Shown here: piece after piece, positions 7,610 through 14,651 of the stretch
How positions within the stretch are numbered: position 1 is the stretch's first letter
How the letters are laid out: every line of letters begins with the position of its first letter
Assembly (NCBI GenBank): GCA_009775225.1
Contig: VSPE01000039.1
Span: forward strand, 1 to 21,762
Origin: Muribaculaceae bacterium
GTDB taxonomy: Bacteria; Bacteroidota; Bacteroidia; Bacteroidales; Muribaculaceae
DNA: 21,762 bases
Direction of reading: 5' to 3'
The notes under the pieces: generated by a model
Seen by the model: only the letters and a program-made list of their open reading frames with translations
What the model was told of the DNA's origin: nothing
Database searches by the model: none
Made by a program: the position numbers and the translations under genes

Positions 7610-9397
7610 GTGAAGAATATCACCCGCTATCTCCTGCTCTTTGTCGCAGCAGTCATCACGGCCACCGCACTCGTAGATGCGGCACGCCCGGCCACAGGAA
7701 AATCCATTCCCGACAGAGGAGCCGTAAACAAAGCCGAAGCACTATACCTCGAGGCCGTGAACGCCGACGAGGACGGGCGCCACGACGACGCCTTCATGCT
7801 CCTGCGCCGTGCCGCCGCCATAAATCCTTCCGACCCTTATATCAGAGCCTCAGTGGCTGAGTACGCCATCGGCCTGCCCTCCACCGACTCGGTATTGCTC
7901 GAAGAGTCTTACCGTGCTCTTGCCGACCGCTATGCCGCCGACCCCACCGACCGGCACAACGCCTATGTGTACGCATCCGTAGCCCAGAACCTGGGGCGTA
8001 TCGACGACTTAATCGCAATTTGGGAGACGCTCGACAGCCTTATGCCCTCGCGCACCGACCCGGCAATCAATCTTGCCACGGCGCTCACAGCGCGCTACGC
8101 CCGTACCCTCGACATCGCCGATTTCGACCGCGCCATTTCAATATACAACCGCCTCGAACAGGCTGCCGGTCCCTCGCTGCAGCTCACATCACGCAAGATA
8201 GGCGCCTATATGATGCGTAATGACACCGCCTCCGTAATATCCGAAATAGGAACGCTCGCAGCCTCGGCTCCCGCCGACATAAACACCAATATCATTGCAG
8301 CGCACCTGTACACGAGTATCAACAAGGCCGACTCCGCCCTCGCATACCTCGACAAGGCCGAGCGCATCGACCCCAACAACGGCAAAATCTATCTTGCACG
8401 CGCGCAGGTCTACCGCCAGCTCAACGACAGTGTGGCCTACGACCGCGAAGTATTCCGCACCCTTCAGGCTCCTGCGGTGGAATACCCCGACAAATTCCAG
8501 CTCCTTTCCGACTACGTGGTAAAGCTCTACGCCGATTCGCTTCAGCAGCCGCGCATAGAGCAGATGTTCGAAACCATACAGGAAGTAAACCCTGGAGAGG
8601 CTACCCTGCATGCCCTCTACGGAGCATATAAAGCCAGCACCGACAAGTACGACGCTGCCGCAGAGCAGTTCAACTACAGTATCGAGCTTGACCCCACCAT
8701 GGAGAATGTGTGGCAAAGTCTGGTGCAGGTGTATTCAATGGGAAACCGCACCAACAAAGTGCTCGAAGCATCGCGTAAAGCCCTCGTCTACTTCCCCGGC
8801 AACCCTTACTACATTCTCAACGGCGCTATGGCTCTCGCCATAACCGACCGCCAGGCGCAGGCACTGGCTCTGCTCGACAGCATGGACAACAGCCAGATTG
8901 CCAACCGTCGCATAGCATCGACAGTCCACTCTACTCGCGGCGACCTGCTCTACGCCCTCAACGAGACCGACAGCGCATTCGTGGCATATACCAAGGCAAT
9001 AGAGGAAGACTCAGAAAACTACATGGCCATGAACAACTGCGCCTACTTCATGGCTGAAGCCGGACGCGACCTCGACCGTGCAGAGCTGTACGCCTCGATA
9101 GCCACCGCGGCAAATGCCGGGAACGCAACATTCCTCGACACCTACGCCTGGATTTTCTTCAAGAAGAAAGACTATAAGAAGGCCCGGGAAATCATAGACC
9201 AGGCCCTCGAGGCTTTCGAAAAAGAAGAACACGAAAACGACAACGGAGAAATCTACAATCACGCCGGCGACATATACTTTATGGACGGCGACCGCAAAAT
9301 GGCTCTTGATATGTGGAAAAAAGCATACGAGCTTAGACCCGACGACAGTCTGCTCGCCAAGAAAGTAAAACACAAGACTATATTCTTCGAAGAATAG
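7610..9397 (+). CDS. Large exported tetratricopeptide-repeat protein
   Basis: With GTG 7610 as start, the product has 595 residues and begins with a clear signal peptide (MKNITRYLLLFVAAVITATA); the reading frame is open further upstream, but only within dut. The whole mature protein is built of TPR-like helix pairs, for example near DDAFMLLRRAAAINPSDP, DSALAYLDKAERIDPNNG, DAAAEQFNYSIELDPTMEN, and a well-conserved end (FLDTYAWIFFKKKDYKKA, then GDIYFMDGDRKMALDMWKKA). It is expected in the periplasm or on the outer membrane as a scaffold. It sits between dut and a DUF4292 lipoprotein, an order I recall as recurrent in Bacteroidetes, which suggests a shared envelope function. Confidence 0.85.
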   Translation: MKNITRYLLLFVAAVITATALVDAARPATGKSIPDRGAVNKAEALYLEAVNADEDGRHDDAFMLLRRAAAINPSDPYIRASVAEYAIGLPSTDSVLLEESYRALADRYAADPTDRHNAYVYASVAQNLGRIDDLIAIWETLDSLMPSRTDPAINLATALTARYARTLDIADFDRAISIYNRLEQAAGPSLQLTSRKIGAYMMRNDTASVISEIGTLAASAPADINTNIIAAHLYTSINKADSALAYLDKAERIDPNNGKIYLARAQVYRQLNDSVAYDREVFRTLQAPAVEYPDKFQLLSDYVVKLYADSLQQPRIEQMFETIQEVNPGEATLHALYGAYKASTDKYDAAAEQFNYSIELDPTMENVWQSLVQVYSMGNRTNKVLEASRKALVYFPGNPYYILNGAMALAITDRQAQALALLDSMDNSQIANRRIASTVHSTRGDLLYALNETDSAFVAYTKAIEEDSENYMAMNNCAYFMAEAGRDLDRAELYASIATAANAGNATFLDTYAWIFFKKKDYKKAREIIDQALEAFEKEEHENDNGEIYNHAGDIYFMDGDRKMALDMWKKAYELRPDDSLLAKKVKHKTIFFEE

Positions 9398-9405
9398 ACA
9401 TAGCC

Positions 9406-10308
9406 ATGACACCTAAAGCACGCATATCAGCACTCATAATAGCCACTGCCACAATGGTGGGCCTCGGAGCCTGCAAAAGCCAGAAGAAGGCAGTGTCGGC
9501 ACAGGAATACGGACAGACCGAACAGACATCCATGCCCGCGGCCCACACCCTCGATGCCGATTTCACAGCGATGACATCGGCCTACACTCCGTGGAGCGAC
9601 CTCTCGGTACCTGTGAAAGTATCGGTGACACAGCCCAAGAAGGTAAGTGTGTCGGGTACACTAAAAATGGAATACAACAAAGCCCTGTCGCTGTCGCTCA
9701 AGATGCTCTTCATAGAAGTTGCGCAGGTGTATATCGACAATGATTCCGTATTGGTGGTATCGCGCCCCGCAGGAGCCTACTACAGCGAGTCGCTGCAGCG
9801 CTTCACAGCAGCATCCGGCCTCTGCCTCGCCGACATACAGTCGCTCTTCCTCGGCCAAGCCTTCGCACCCGGCAAGGGAACGGCAACGGCTTCTGACGGA
9901 AAGGTATTCAGGCTGGCCGCAGAACCGTCGCTAAGCGACGCTGAAATGTCGGTATGGAAAGCCACGCCTCGCAAACTTCCTGCCGGCGTAGACTGGAACT
10001 TCACCGCCATAGCCCCGGTACAGGCCGAGCCTGCGGTCGTGCCACAACTCTTCGCGCTCGACTTCAGCGCCGCCTCCAATACCCTCCGCTGCTCTTACGC
10101 AGGTTCGGGCATATCGCAGGCAGGCATCATCGCCTCCATGATGCAGATTGAAGGCAACGTAAAGAAACGTAAAATCGATGCCGTGATAAGCTCGTCGATG
10201 AACTCCGCACAGTGGAACTCGGGCACCAAAATCACCCGACCCTCAATTCCCAGAAACGCAAAAAAAATGAGCACCGAGCAGGTGTTCAACATGCTCAACA
10301 AGCTATAA
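9406..10308 (+). CDS. DUF4292 family lipoprotein
   Basis: The 300-residue product starts with a lipoprotein signal ending in LGAC (Cys23), followed by Lys, Ser and Gln rather than an acidic surface-export signal, so it more likely faces the periplasm. The body contains beta-rich stretches such as VSVTQPKKVSVSGTLKMEY and LKMLFIEVAQVYIDNDSVLVV, matching the DUF4292 family found mainly in Bacteroidetes. The pattern of long strands with a membrane lipid anchor recalls LolA/LolB-type lipid carriers; that is inference from appearance, not shown. It begins 8 bp after the TPR gene and ends 21 bp before the EnvC-like gene. Confidence 0.8.
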   Translation: MTPKARISALIIATATMVGLGACKSQKKAVSAQEYGQTEQTSMPAAHTLDADFTAMTSAYTPWSDLSVPVKVSVTQPKKVSVSGTLKMEYNKALSLSLKMLFIEVAQVYIDNDSVLVVSRPAGAYYSESLQRFTAASGLCLADIQSLFLGQAFAPGKGTATASDGKVFRLAAEPSLSDAEMSVWKATPRKLPAGVDWNFTAIAPVQAEPAVVPQLFALDFSAASNTLRCSYAGSGISQAGIIASMMQIEGNVKKRKIDAVISSSMNSAQWNSGTKITRPSIPRNAKKMSTEQVFNMLNKL

Positions 10309-10329
10309 ACGCAAGCCAAGCCACACATT

Positions 10330-11625
10330 ATGCGCCGTTTTCTGACACTCCTACTCATAGCCTTTGTCACAGCCACGGCAGGCTACGACACTGCATACGC
10401 AAAAAAGGCCCGCACGTCCAAGACTGTGCGGCAGGAACGGCGTGAGACAGGCAAAAAGATAGAGCGTACACGCTCACAAATCAAAGACAACGGCGCGAAA
10501 GTGCGCAACCAGCTCGCCGACCTCGACCGCCTGCAGGCCGACATCAAAGTAAGCAATGCCGAAATAAGCCGCCTCAACGGCTCTATCGACTCGCTCAGGC
10601 GTGCAGCCGGTGTGCTCACCGACAGCGTAGCCGCCAACACACGCCGCGTGGAGCAGCTACAGGCCTCCTATGCGTCGTCACTGCGCACCATACGCAGCCA
10701 GCGACAGATTGCCTCGTCGACAGCCTACCTCTTCTCCTCGCGCACATTCACCGAGGCCCGCAAGCGCATGCGCTATCTCAAGGAGCTGAACGAGTGGCAG
10801 AAAGAAAAAGCCAACGAACTGCTCGAAGCCTCGCGCCTCCTCGAAATACAGAAAGAAAAGCTTGATTCTACACGCACCCGCCTTTCGGCAGGGCTGGCAT
10901 CGCTGCGCAAACACAAATCGCAGTTGCATGCTATGCAGTCGGATGCCAACACTCTTGTTGTCAAGCTGAAACGACAGGGGAAGCAGCTCGAAAAAGAACT
11001 CGCACAACAGCAGGCAAAAGCCAAGCGACTCGACCGGGAGCTCAACCGCATAATCGAGGAAGAAGCCCGCAAGGCTGCCGAAGAAGAGCGCAAACGCAAA
11101 GCCGCAGAAGAAGCCGCCAGGCGCAAGCAGCAGGAAACAGCCGCCAGGCCCGGCACGCCCTCAAAACCGGCGCCGACACAGCCGGCACCCACACCCTCGA
11201 AGCCTGCGGCATCGTCTTTCGCCAAATCCAAAGGCAAGCTGCCCATGCCTGTGAGCGGAAGCGCCGTAATTGTATCGGAATTCGGGCGTCACGCCCACGA
11301 GAGCCTGAACCGCGTCGAGATACAGAACAACGGCATCGACATCGAAACCACGCCCGGTTCTTACGCCACAGCCGTATATCCCGGTGTGGTATCTATGGTG
11401 ATTGTCATGGACGGATACCACAATGTGGTGCTCGTACGCCATGGCGCTTACCTCACCGTCTACGCCGGGCTGAGCGAGCTGAAAGTGCGTAAGGGACAGG
11501 ACGTGAAAGCCGGCCAGGCCCTCGGCCTCATCTTCAGCGACCCGTCCGACGGCAACCGCACCCGTCTCCACTTTGAAGTAAGGCACGAAAAAAACAAACT
11601 CGACCCGGGTGAATGGCTCCGATAG
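10330..11625 (+). CDS. EnvC-like murein hydrolase activator with degenerate LytM domain
   Basis: The 431-residue protein has a signal peptide (MRRFLTLLLIAFVTATAG), a long coiled coil (about residues 35-260), a Pro/Thr/Ala linker (TPSKPAPTQPAPTPSKPA) and a C-terminal M23/LytM domain (about 300-431). Two of the four usual zinc/catalytic residues appear replaced: Asn333 stands where the first His of H-x-x-x-D is expected (Asp337 is kept), and Arg412 stands where the first His of H-x-H is expected (His414 is kept). E. coli EnvC also has a non-catalytic LytM domain and activates cell-separation amidases, so an activator role is likely. The next gene overlaps its last 17 bases. Confidence 0.88.
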   Translation: MRRFLTLLLIAFVTATAGYDTAYAKKARTSKTVRQERRETGKKIERTRSQIKDNGAKVRNQLADLDRLQADIKVSNAEISRLNGSIDSLRRAAGVLTDSVAANTRRVEQLQASYASSLRTIRSQRQIASSTAYLFSSRTFTEARKRMRYLKELNEWQKEKANELLEASRLLEIQKEKLDSTRTRLSAGLASLRKHKSQLHAMQSDANTLVVKLKRQGKQLEKELAQQQAKAKRLDRELNRIIEEEARKAAEEERKRKAAEEAARRKQQETAARPGTPSKPAPTQPAPTPSKPAASSFAKSKGKLPMPVSGSAVIVSEFGRHAHESLNRVEIQNNGIDIETTPGSYATAVYPGVVSMVIVMDGYHNVVLVRHGAYLTVYAGLSELKVRKGQDVKAGQALGLIFSDPSDGNRTRLHFEVRHEKNKLDPGEWLR

Positions 11626-13036
11626 ACATATTTCGGGCACGACCCGCAAAGTACTCAAAGTACTCGGCATCTTCGGAGGCGTACAGGCCATAAGCATACT
11701 CTGCGCGGTGCTGCGCACCAAGCTCGTAGCCCTGTGGCTAGGCCCCGCAGGCGTGGGCCTCTTCGCCATATTCAACTCCACTATGGATATGATTGCCAAG
11801 ACGGCTCAGCTCAACCTCGACCAAAGCGCCGTCCGCGACCTCGCCTGCAACCGCGACAAGCCGGCCGAAGGCGCCCGCACAGTGGCCGTAGTGCGCAAAC
11901 TGTCGCTGCTGCTCGGCCTCGGAGGCATGGCAGCCGTAGCACTCGGCTCGCCGCTGATAAGCCTCTGGGCCTTCGGCAACACAAGCTATACCCTCGCCTT
12001 CGCGGCGCTCTCCGTATGGCTGCTCTTCGCCATACTCACCAACGGCGAGTGGGCCGTGATGCGCGGCTACGACCGCCTCAAACAGCTCGGTAAAGCATCG
12101 CTGTGGTCGGCACTCACAGCCATAGCCGGCACCGTGCCGCTACTCTACTTCCTGCGTATCGACGGCATAGTGCCCACACTCCTTGTGTACTACGGCGTGA
12201 CCTGCCTGTTCACCATCTTATTCAGGGTGAAAGACATACCCAAAGTACCGATAAGCCTCCACGATGCATGGCACGAAGGCAGCGGCATGATGCGACTGGG
12301 CGCCTACATGACGATGAGCAACACCGTGACGCTGCTTGCTTCCAATATTCTTGTCATCTATCTCAACCGGCGCTATGGCGAAGACGCCGTAGGCCTATAT
12401 CAGTCGGGCTTCACACTTGTCAACACATACGTAGGCATAATATTCACTGCAATCGTCATGGAATACTACCCTCGCCTCTCTACCGTAATAGGCGGACGCC
12501 TGCGCACCGAAGTGGTAGTGTCGCACGAAATCAAGCTCGCCGTGTGGGTACTTATGCCCGTAGCAATCGTCTTTATATGCTGTAGCCGCCTGATAGTAGG
12601 CATACTATACTCGCAAGAGTTCTATGCCGTCCTCCCCTACGTGGCAATCGGAGCCTGCGGCGTATTCTTCCGCGCAGCATCGTGGTGCGTGGCATACACA
12701 ATCCTCGCCAAGGGCGACGGCCGCATATATGTATGCACCGAGGCCGCCAGCGCAATCGCCTATCTTGCCCTGCACATACCGCTGTACAACGCCTTCGGCT
12801 TCACCGGCCTCGGCATAGCCTACGTGGCTTGGTACGCGGTATATTTCCTGTCGGTATGCGCCGTATACCGCTTTCGCTACAAGCTCGGTTTCCGCCCAGG
12901 CATTATCACCCTCACCCTCTGCGGATTTGCCTGTGCGGCAGTAACCGTGGCACTGAGCGGCATCATGGGCGCATGGCTCACGCTGCCGCTGATGCTCATC
13001 CCTGTGGGGCTGATTGCCCTTCGCCGTTTCCGATGA
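11609..13036 (+). CDS. Wzx-type polysaccharide flippase / O-antigen translocase
   Basis: The 475-residue protein is hydrophobic throughout, with about 12 or more predicted membrane helices, and belongs to the polysaccharide transporter (MOP) superfamily. The N-terminus (KVLKVLGIFGGVQAISILCAVLRTK, then WLGPAGVGLFAIF) is typical of Bacteroidetes O-antigen translocases, which flip undecaprenyl-linked glycans across the inner membrane. GTG 11609 is the only plausible start: it lies within the 3' end of the EnvC-like gene (17-bp overlap), and no other start occurs before the first helix. Its substrate is unknown. No glycan biosynthesis genes adjoin it; the nearest glycosyltransferase is 10 kb upstream. 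Confidence 0.88.
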   Translation: MNGSDRHISGTTRKVLKVLGIFGGVQAISILCAVLRTKLVALWLGPAGVGLFAIFNSTMDMIAKTAQLNLDQSAVRDLACNRDKPAEGARTVAVVRKLSLLLGLGGMAAVALGSPLISLWAFGNTSYTLAFAALSVWLLFAILTNGEWAVMRGYDRLKQLGKASLWSALTAIAGTVPLLYFLRIDGIVPTLLVYYGVTCLFTILFRVKDIPKVPISLHDAWHEGSGMMRLGAYMTMSNTVTLLASNILVIYLNRRYGEDAVGLYQSGFTLVNTYVGIIFTAIVMEYYPRLSTVIGGRLRTEVVVSHEIKLAVWVLMPVAIVFICCSRLIVGILYSQEFYAVLPYVAIGACGVFFRAASWCVAYTILAKGDGRIYVCTEAASAIAYLALHIPLYNAFGFTGLGIAYVAWYAVYFLSVCAVYRFRYKLGFRPGIITLTLCGFACAAVTVALSGIMGAWLTLPLMLIPVGLIALRRFR

Positions 13037-13060
13037 ACCTTTTTCGCGTCCCGTTTGTTC

Positions 13061-13068
13061 TATCATTG
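13061..13068 (+). promoter_or_regulatory. Possible promoter -7 element before the LEA-like lipoprotein
   Basis: TATCATTG differs from TAnnTTTG at one base and lies 26 bp before the start codon. The -33 region is only a T-run at poor spacing. A separate promoter is plausible because the gap after the flippase is 58 bp and AT-rich. Confidence 0.3.
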
Positions 13069-13094
13069 TTTAACTATTACAATGAGACTAAAAA

Positions 13095-13646
13095 ATGAAA
13101 AAGTTAGTATTAATCGGAACTCTCGCAGCCGTACTGGCAGCCGGGAGTGTGTCTTGCTCAAAGAAAGATAGCACAACCGACGTATCGGTTCTCACCTCTA
13201 AAATCGAAAACTGCACCAACACCGACAGCCTCCGTGTGTATGTCGACCAGGCCAAAGCATACGCTCAGAAACTTGTAAAAGAAGGCAAAGTAGAGGAAGC
13301 CAAAGAATATCTCGCAAAAATCGAACCCGTCGTAAAAAAGAAAGCACCCGCGCTCGCCGGAACTCTTTCGACCGTAGAGACAGCTCTCAACAAAGCTGGC
13401 AACGCAGTAGGCGATAAGACTCAGGAAGCCAAAGACGCCGTATCCGACGCCGCCGACAGCATAGGCTCGGCGGCATCGCAGGCAGGCGAAGCCGTGGCCG
13501 ACAAAGCTGGCGAACTCAAAGACAAAGCTGCCGACAAAGCAGGTGAGTTAAAAGACAAAGCCGCCGACAAGCTTCAGCAGGCAGCAAATGCAACCTCCGA
13601 GGCAGCTCAGCAGGGCGCTGAAAAGGTAAAAGACTTACTTAAATAG
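13095..13646 (+). CDS. Lipoprotein with LEA/apolipoprotein-like amphipathic repeats
   Basis: The 183-residue product begins with a lipoprotein signal ending at Cys21 (GSVSC). Residues 40-90 are Lys/Glu-rich helix. Residues 95-183 are Ala-, Lys- and Asp-rich with an 11-residue periodicity like group 3 LEA or YtxH-type proteins. ADKAGELKDKA is repeated exactly at 135-145 and 146-156, and a third repeat begins at 157. There is no Pro or Trp and very few aromatic residues after residue 90, so it should form a long amphipathic helix at or near the membrane. Related proteins are linked to envelope or desiccation stress, but no function is established here. A hairpin followed by CCTTTGTT (13673-13717) lies 26 bp after the stop. 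Confidence 0.8.
   Translation: MKKLVLIGTLAAVLAAGSVSCSKKDSTTDVSVLTSKIENCTNTDSLRVYVDQAKAYAQKLVKEGKVEEAKEYLAKIEPVVKKKAPALAGTLSTVETALNKAGNAVGDKTQEAKDAVSDAADSIGSAASQAGEAVADKAGELKDKAADKAGELKDKAADKLQQAANATSEAAQQGAEKVKDLLK
13497..13562 (+). repeat. Two 33-bp in-frame coding repeats
   Basis: Copy one (13497-13529) and copy two (13530-13562) encode the same 11 residues. They differ at 6 of 33 bases, and all six differences are synonymous. Confidence 0.85.
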
Positions 13647-13671
13647 CATATATCTCTCCAACGATATATCC

Positions 13672-13765
13672 AAGCGGGCGGAGCGGTCGACCAAGACTGC
13701 CCCGCCCGCTCCTTTGTTCCAAAACAGCTCTACGCTGGCGGCGATGACATCCTTGTCATAGCCCC
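13672..13765 (+). repeat. Intergenic two-hairpin repeat, copy 1
   Basis: This element begins AAGCGGGCGG and is almost identical over its first ~65 bases to the copy at 14409. Hairpin one pairs 13673-13681 with 13702-13710 (9 bp), then an A-C mismatch, then 13683-13688 with 13695-13700 around a 6-base loop. CCTTTGTT follows, so it may end transcription of the lipoprotein gene. Hairpin two pairs 13740-13749 with 13754-13763 (one mismatch) around the loop TCCT. Confidence 0.7.
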
Positions 13766-13912
13766 CAATACTGACCCTAAAAAAATTAACCATGAAACCC
13801 AAAACGCCTATAACGACATGGATATAGTCGCTCCATAACATGGACACACTCGACCTCCGAAACAATAAAGCACACATCAAAATGCTAAAAATCTAGCTTT
13901 ATCCGATAAATA

Positions 13913-13944
13913 TTTGCTTGATAAATTCAGATTTTATATCTTTG
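13913..13944 (+). promoter_or_regulatory. Bacteroidetes-type promoter for the small lipoprotein
   Basis: TTTG (13913-13916), 20 bp, then TATCTTTG (13937-13944) fully match the Bacteroidetes consensus. The start codon is 30 bp further on. Confidence 0.75.
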
Positions 13945-13974
13945 CAGAAAAACCACATCAAGTAATTCCTTAAA

Positions 13975-14388
13975 ATGAAAAAGCCATTAATCATTACTCT
14001 GAGCCTAATCTTCGGCCTTATGTTACTTTCGTGCAGTAAAGAGGACGACATACATTCTCTGCCGGCTACATCTTTTACCATTTTTGTACAGTCAAGCGAC
14101 GGCACAGACCTGCTAAATCCCGAAAGCACGGACAATGTTACTTCAGATATTACTATCTACGAATACGAAACGCCCCTCAGTGTAAATGCGGAATACAATC
14201 GGCAGTATAATCAATTTGCCATTCATTACGCACAACCTCAGGCACACGGTAGAGTTACAATTTCCTTAAAGATTGGAGATAAAGTATTCTCACTATATCA
14301 TGACATAGTAAACAGTAAAAAGAGTGTTGACGGAGTGGAACACGAAGGCTACTCTGAAAACGATGACTCTTATATAATAACTATTTAG
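13975..14388 (+). CDS. Small hypothetical lipoprotein, probably surface-exposed
   Basis: I do not recognise the family. The 137-residue product has a clear lipoprotein signal (MKKPLIITLSLIFGLMLLSC, Cys20). SKEDD follows the Cys, resembling the acidic lipoprotein export signal that sends Bacteroidetes lipoproteins to the cell surface. The mature part is about 117 residues with alternating hydrophobic positions (SFTIFVQSSDG, ITIYEYETPLSV, RVTISLKIGDKVFSLYHDI), consistent with a small beta-sandwich. Base composition is clearly more AT-rich than in the genes on either side. It has its own promoter, and it is bracketed by two copies of the same hairpin repeat, which suggests it was acquired or moved as a unit. 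Confidence 0.8.
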   Translation: MKKPLIITLSLIFGLMLLSCSKEDDIHSLPATSFTIFVQSSDGTDLLNPESTDNVTSDITIYEYETPLSVNAEYNRQYNQFAIHYAQPQAHGRVTISLKIGDKVFSLYHDIVNSKKSVDGVEHEGYSENDDSYIITI

Positions 14389-14408
14389 CAAATAACGCAT
14401 TATCTCTC

Positions 14409-14507
14409 AAGCGGGCGGAGCGGTCGACCAAGACAGCCCCGACCGCTCCTTTATTTCAAAACTGTCCTACGCTCTAAGCGATGACTTCCTTGTCGTCGCT
14501 TAGGGCT
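14409..14507 (+). repeat. Intergenic two-hairpin repeat, copy 2
   Basis: The first 26 bases (from AAGCGGGCGG) are identical to copy 1. The first hairpin uses a shifted pairing: 14417-14426 pairs perfectly with 14440-14449 (10 bp) and TTTATTTC follows, a good terminator for the small lipoprotein gene. Hairpin two pairs 14474-14485 with 14492-14503 (12 bp, one G-U) around TTCCTT. Its arms differ in sequence from copy 1 but keep the fold. A T8 run lies at 14517-14524. Confidence 0.7.
14417..14457 (+). terminator. Terminator after the small lipoprotein
   Basis: A perfect 10-bp GC-rich stem (GGAGCGGTCG with CGACCGCTCC) and a 13-base loop are followed by TTTATTTC, 29 bases after the stop codon. 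It lies within repeat copy 2. Confidence 0.6.
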
Positions 14508-14610
14508 TATACTCCATTTTTTTTCGAACGCGGAAAGAGAAAATCGCGGGCGTGATATGATGCGGTAAAAAAAATCGGGCACTACGACACTGTGTCTCAG
14601 AATAAATTCG

Positions 14611-14618
14611 TAATTTTG
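14611..14618 (+). promoter_or_regulatory. Promoter -7 element for the M3 peptidase
   Basis: TAATTTTG matches TAnnTTTG exactly and lies 33 bp before the chosen ATG at 14652. No good TTTG is found 19-20 bp upstream, so the -33 element is weak. Confidence 0.5.
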
Positions 14619-14651
14619 TGGTTGCCAACTATGCAAACACTAAACCAAGAT

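Larger units (their letters stand above)
13647..13974. other. Intergenic region between the two small lipoproteins
   Basis: The 328 bases hold hairpin-repeat copy 1 (13672-13765), then about 140 bases in which I see only very short frames (for example 13839-13895, 18 codons), and then the promoter at 13913-13944. GC drops sharply after about 13770. Confidence 0.6.

Noticed and set aside
13672..14507. Integron-like attC sites flanking the small lipoprotein
   Set aside because: The repeats flank a cassette-sized gene, but I find no paired RYYYAAC/GTTRRRY core boxes, so they are described only as hairpin repeats.
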